In this document: in pieces, positions 61,451-64,000 of the stretch
Numbering within the stretch: the stretch's first letter is position 1
How the letters are laid out: each line of letters starts with the position of its first letter
Origin: Schistosoma mansoni
Lineage: Eukaryota; Platyhelminthes; Trematoda; Strigeidida; Schistosomatidae
Direction of reading: 5' to 3'
DNA length: 64,000 bases
Assembly: GCF_000237925.1 (NCBI RefSeq)
Contig: NW_017386100.1
Span: forward strand, 124,001 to 188,000
Notes under the pieces: generated by a model
The model's input: the letters and a program-made list of their open reading frames with translations, nothing else
The model's database searches: none
Told to the model about the DNA's origin: nothing
Program-made: the position numbers and the translations under genes

Positions 61451-63332
61451 TAACCTTGATATCTTTTACTTGTTCCATATTCATTGGAGGTGTAATCCAA
61501 ACACGATTAGCTGATCACTTCGTGTTCATTCTAATATATTTTGTGGTTATTTCCATCGCTTTTGTTGCAGCTGCGACCGTGTTTTATGTTTTTAAGTTTT
61601 GGGTATGTGAACGAGTGAAACTGTTTTATTAACAAACTACTCATTCTTGATATGACCATTTTTTCACGGAAATCCATGAAAGAAACTACTAATGTACTAT
61701 GTTAGGATTTTTTTTACCACCTAAACATGTGATACACACTTCAAACACACATTGACTGGATAATACTTCCGATTCACAGTGGAAAATAATTATATACTGA
61801 GTCCACTCATAAGTTGCAGCTGGTTTGTTTTCAGAAAGCATTTGTATTCATCTACTTATAATATGTACTTAGAATCATAGAAGTTTTCTAAGTGACATAG
61901 CAATATAATAATTATCTCAGAAGGGTAAGTAATCAGTTGTGCGAGAATAACGAAAATGAATTGGTTTGATAAAGCTATTCAGAATTAAGGATTTCGTTAA
62001 ACTACGTTGGGTATTAAATTCACTTGGTATTGTTTGTTTGAATCTTCCCATTCATATTTAGGACTAAAATTGATCAGTCTCTTATTGGCATATAGGCATA
62101 CAGGAACTATCAGTTTTGCGCGCGAGCGCTTAACCACTAGACCACTGAGCCGACATCAAACGGTGTTAATGTGTAACTTCAACCGATCATTTATTCATAT
62201 ATATTCAGTCAACAAACTTCTATAATTTTGGTCACCGTAACCACAGTAGTTTGTGCATGATACTTGTACATGATTAAATCAGGGTGCTCATCCAAACGTC
62301 TTTCCTATATCCATAAATTGTAAGTGCTAGTACTTAACCTCAACATTACTGAACTATTCAATTCTACATACAAGATAATATGTAGAACAATTTAGGACAG
62401 GCGAAGTGAAATGAATTCTCTCCAATACATAATATGCATTATTCTTCTCTTAAACGGTGAAAGTCTAAAGTGGGTTTGTGGAGATTTTAGTAATTTTATA
62501 GTTGACATCATGAGTCAATTGAAGATAAACCACCATTGAAAACCTGGAAGATGAGTTGTATCTAAATATGTAGTTCAATTCATTACACAGTCACCTTTTG
62601 ATATTGATGCATTTTTACTTAATATCCGTTTGTTAATTGTTAACGTATCATTGCATTTTAGCGAGCATTGGTCGCTCTCGAATTAGGTGGTGACATAATA
62701 CTATTCCTTGTGAGTAACATTCACTTATGTATTTATATATGCAACATAACTAGTCTTCATAAATGATCAACTGTATAATACAATAATTTGAACTGATAAG
62801 AGAATTCGTCACTGTTTGCAAATAATAAGAGCAATTTGTTGAGGTTTACGTGAATGATACATTCATCGTTTTCATATCATGCTTCACACCTTCTTCGATT
62901 TCTAAAGAATACGCATGGTTCCCATTAAACGTAAACTTAAATTATTATAAAATATTTACTTGGAAAACTAAAAATATTACTTATCTGCCTAAATTCACAA
63001 GCATGGTAAAAAAAGATGAATAGTGGCTAGCAGTGGAATCCAGGATGCGCGTTTTGTCCTATGTAGGACTGGTCAGCTTGATGTGCCTGCATGCCGGAGT
63101 TGATGTTCACTCTGGGACTCGAACCCAGTAAACTTCGCTTCAAACGCCATCGCACTACGCACAGTATGCACATATGCCAATTAGAGTTTGACCAGTTGCA
63201 GTCCTGAAACATCAATGGGAAGATTCAAACAAACAATACTAAGTGAATTTATTACGTATTTGGTTGCATATGTAAGTAGATTAATGTTTCAATGGCCCAT
63301 TTCAGGATGTAATATTTTCAGTGTTGATATAA
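61375..63332 (+). CDS. 3' exons of a small multipass membrane protein
   Basis: Exons 61375-61602, 62662-62709 and 63306-63332 (stop TAA) join in phase 0 with GT-AG borders (GTATGT, GTGAGT) and encode the last 100 residues. Segments: LIFIAIGISVLDQCVYL, a likely membrane helix VAACGITLISFTCSIFIGGV, a short polar turn QTRLADH, a second helix of about 25 residues (FVFILIYFVVISIAFVAAA onward), then KFW, RALVALELGGDIILFL and DVIFSVLI. The layout is like the C-terminal half of a small four-helix (MARVEL or tetraspan) protein, but I cannot assign a family. The 5' exons were not found. A tandem duplication gives a second, upstream copy of the acceptor and exon start. Confidence 0.6.
62115..62190 (-). 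repeat. Family-2 retroposon head fragment
   Basis: GCGCTTAACCACTAGACCAC, TGAGCCGACATCAAACGGTG and TTAATGTGTAACTTCAACC correspond to the tRNA-like head and its upstream part. It lies in an intron of the membrane-protein gene. Confidence 0.65.
62465..62555 (-). repeat. Family-2 retroposon tail fragment
   Basis: TTTGTGGAGATTTTAGTAAT to CATGAGTCAATTGAAG, then CCTGGAAG, is the tail only; the ribozyme is missing. Intronic. Confidence 0.7.
63003..63255. mobile_element. Sm-alpha-like SINE (family 1) with inverted 5' part
   Basis: The head and HHR (63155-63003) read on the minus strand: GATGGCGTTTGAAGCGAAG, box-B-like CTGGGTTCGAGTCCCAG, then CTGACCAG, GGACAAAAC and GCGCATCCTGGATTCC. The tail (about 63160-63255) reads on the plus strand: GCACAGTATGCACATATG-like, CAATTAGAGTTTGACCAG, CATCAATGGGAAGATTC. 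So the 5' part is inverted relative to the 3' part. Both core boxes are mutated. It lies in the last intron of the membrane-protein gene. Confidence 0.85.
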
Positions 63333-63339
63333 TTGTATA

Positions 63340-64000
63340 TGTAATTTGTGGAATTATTTAACATTCAGCTTTTGGGTCAACCTAATCTCCCCATACAAAT
63401 TTTTGAATTTCTCCTAACAGATAACAATCTGCTTCACTCAATTTACTTTTGGAAAGTATCCACTCCGTGTCTTCTCTCCATATTGGACGTTAGCAGTATT
63501 GGTACTGTATACTCTATTTTACACCCATTTATTAAATAATTTATATTTGGTTCAAACAATAAAATACATCATTGTCACTGATCGAAGGAATGAAATGCTT
63601 TAATTGTAGTTTTACTCTTTAAAAGAAGATGAATGTGAACGTTTTTGACGTAATTCATGTTCATATTGCAACGGATTTGCAGTAAGCTTACCAATTCAAA
63701 TGTTTTCAAACATTCCAATATTGCTCCATCTATAATAAATTATAAGTTGAACAAAATGATTTCTGTTACTTTATTTTGTTTTCTACGAGGTATTAGAAAA
63801 TCAACCAGTGATATATGGAAAACACGTAATAAATTAAATAATCTTACTGCCTGAAAAAATAAACAGCTTACACGATGACTTTCAAGTACTTAAAATGCAT
63901 AGAAATGTATACATCTGACACCATTATGTTGATTAATTTACATTACTGTGAATCTAGTCTCCTTTAGGTGTAGACGAACATATAGAACGAACAAATAAAT
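63340..64000. other. No recognisable gene after the membrane-protein stop
   Basis: AT-rich; presumably includes the 3' untranslated region. AATAAAATAC occurs at about 63559. The open frame at 63657-63854 is not supported by any motif. Confidence 0.4.

Noticed and set aside
1-64000. A prokaryote-style system (operon, CRISPR, defence island) or viral genome
   Set aside because: Spliced genes, LINE, PLE and SINE content and base composition show animal nuclear DNA; no direct-repeat array with unique spacers was seen.

Overview
The window looks like nuclear DNA of a schistosome-type blood fluke (Trematoda). This rests on the AT-rich, intron-rich layout, on RTE-type LINEs, Penelope-like elements (PLEs), Gypsy LTR fragments and a Merlin-type DNA transposon, and above all on short retroposons carrying a hammerhead ribozyme (HHR) of the kind known from Schistosoma (the Sm-alpha type). 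I saw no rRNA gene, genuine tRNA gene, CRISPR array or bacterial operon. The species is not determined. A 200-base assembly gap lies at 18285-18484.

Cellular genes. (1) 14168-24554 (+) is a well-supported four-exon gene for a secreted or membrane-anchored GH5 glycosidase of the endoglycoceramidase type. Splice phases agree at all three junctions, giving about 532 codons, with a NEP acid/base motif and a TEFG nucleophile motif. (2) 33287-38179 (+) holds the 3' exons of a conserved-looking gene that I cannot name. (3) 61375-63332 (+) holds the 3' exons of a small multipass membrane protein. A 363-364 bp tandem duplication has copied its splice acceptor and the first part of the exon.

Mobile DNA fills most of the rest. 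0.1-2.8 kb: two decayed Gypsy pol fragments with domains out of order. 7.8-8.2 kb: an LTR beside a polypurine tract. 9.7-13.7 kb: repeats A1 and B1, whose homologues A2 and B2 lie in intron 2 and downstream of the glycosidase gene; A1 contains a solo LTR with a target-site duplication. 22.5-24.0 kb (intron 3): PLE 3' end and RTE endonuclease fragment. 30.6-32.3 kb: PLE with an open RT/GIY-YIG frame. 33.4-35.0 kb: RTE fragments inside the unnamed gene. 36.4-46.2 kb: a cluster of HHR retroposons, PLE and RTE relics and other repeats. 48.5 kb: the best-preserved Sm-alpha-like SINE, with Pol III boxes and an intact HHR core. 50.5-53.7 kb: Gypsy integrase and two different PLEs. 54.7-55.2 kb: Merlin relic. 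56.5-63.3 kb: more HHR retroposons and repeats around the membrane-protein gene.

The most interesting theme is HHRs in three unrelated contexts: an Sm-alpha-like SINE family, a second tRNA-headed family whose longest copies are flanked by inverted copies of their own tail, and PLE 3' ends. Five HHRs have an uninterrupted catalytic core by eye. All alignments were made by eye; identities are approximate.
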